Source: Firmicutes bacterium CAG:170 (GTDB taxonomy: Bacteria > Bacillota > Clostridia > Oscillospirales > Oscillospiraceae). Taken from it: a stretch of 7,217 bases of DNA. The notes under the pieces are model-generated. The model was given only the letters and a program-made list of their open reading frames with translations, ran no database searches and was not told the DNA's origin. The stretch lies in contig FR887144.1 of NCBI GenBank assembly GCA_000436735.1, positions 1 through 7,217 of the forward strand. Reading direction: 5' to 3'. Positions 6,699-7,217 of this stretch are shown here, piece by piece; the first letter of the stretch is position 1; every line of letters begins with the position of its first letter. The position numbers and the translations under genes were made by a program.

Positions 6699-7217
6699 TC
6701 AGATGTCAAATATGCCGAGCGTTACAATGCCGACGACCACCAGCGCGATCATGGCATAGTGTTTCCACGAGAGCTTTTCCTTCAGGAAAATGCGGCTCCA
6801 GACGACCGATGCCACGCAGTACGCGGAAATGATCGGCGCTGCAAGCGCGACGTGCGCCGTGTCGGACAGCGCGAAAATATATGCGAACTGACCGGCCGTT
6901 TCAAAGGCCGCGCCGAGATATTTGGGCGCTTCCTGCTTTGCGACCAGCTTCTGCTTCCGGATCAGCACGACGTACACGAAGCAGCAGACCGCCGCGAAGA
7001 GGAACGTCAGCTCATAGGCGCAGTTGGCCGCAGAGGCGGCGTAATCGCTGCATTCGTCCAGCGTTGCGAACGTGCCCGCGTCCAGCGCCTGCTGGCTGAG
7101 GCGCTCCAAAACGAGCGAGTCCGCAAACGTTCCCGCCGCGTCGAGCAGGCAGTAGGCCACCGGCAGGCAGATCGCCAGCCACGATTTGGCATAGCGGTAG
7201 TTCGACGCCTCCTGACG
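6699..7217 (-). CDS. EamA/DMT-type membrane transporter, C-terminal part (cut by window end)
   Basis: The reading frame is open to the window edge, so the true start lies outside. The 172 visible residues begin RQEASNYRYAKSWLAICLP. A GTG at 7160 lies inside a hydrophobic segment and is not a credible start. About five membrane helices are visible, for example SWLAICLPVAYCLLDAAG, then LTFLFAAVCCFVYVVLI, AAFETAGQFAYIFAL, HVALAAPIISAYCVASVVW and HYAMIALVVVGIVTLGI. The ending FLKEKLSWKHYAMIALVVVG resembles the end of EamA repeats in the drug/metabolite transporter superfamily (pattern: helix, LKE+L...., helix, G..L). The substrate cannot be inferred. Residues between the first two helices (DECSDYAASAANCAYE) form an acidic polar loop longer than usual. 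It converges on typA. Confidence 0.75.
   Translation of the reverse strand, partial: RQEASNYRYAKSWLAICLPVAYCLLDAAGTFADSLVLERLSQQALDAGTFATLDECSDYAASAANCAYELTFLFAAVCCFVYVVLIRKQKLVAKQEAPKYLGAAFETAGQFAYIFALSDTAHVALAAPIISAYCVASVVWSRIFLKEKLSWKHYAMIALVVVGIVTLGIFDI

Noticed and set aside
6699..7160. Transporter gene starting at GTG 7160 as a complete gene
   Set aside because: The frame stays open to the window end with hydrophobic sequence upstream of the GTG, and no ribosome site precedes it. The gene is cut, not short.

Overview
The window reads as an ordinary, high-GC housekeeping stretch from a Gram-positive Clostridia-type genome. An Oscillospiraceae/Ruminococcaceae-like gut anaerobe is my best guess. 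The basis is the lipobox-type lipoprotein, strong AGGAGG or AAAGGGG ribosome binding sites, GC-rich third codon positions, the Firmicutes flavour of the TypA and YgiQ proteins, and T-rich intrinsic terminators. This is inference; no rRNA or species marker is present.

Layout. Positions 1-145 are a short non-coding leader. A plus-strand block follows: a YgiQ-family radical SAM protein (146-2068), a small protein with two tandem SSB-type OB folds (2147-2773), and a DUF4349-type lipoprotein (2898-3959). A strong hairpin terminator at 3994-4026 ends this block. No terminator is evident between the three genes, so readthrough is possible, although each spacer also holds a weak promoter-like sequence. 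On the minus strand, a small cysteine-rich protein (4041-4553) converges on the same hairpin. It looks like a ferritin-like helical bundle that has lost its metal ligands. It is divergent from typA/bipA (4741-6561), the best-identified gene here. typA has a near-consensus extended -10 promoter and a strong bidirectional terminator. The last gene, on the minus strand (6699 to beyond the window end), is the C-terminal part of an EamA/DMT-type membrane transporter. It converges on typA across a spacer holding three consecutive hairpins.

Functional picture. The genes do not form an obvious pathway. TypA is a ribosome-associated GTPase, the OB-fold protein probably binds single-stranded DNA, YgiQ is an Fe-S radical SAM enzyme of unknown reaction, and the lipoprotein and transporter are envelope proteins. 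I see no mobile element, CRISPR array, tRNA, rRNA, toxin-antitoxin pair or defence system. The most unusual item is the histidine-free, cysteine-rich ferritin-like protein. Next come the doubly anchored lipoprotein and the tandem-OB SSB-like protein.
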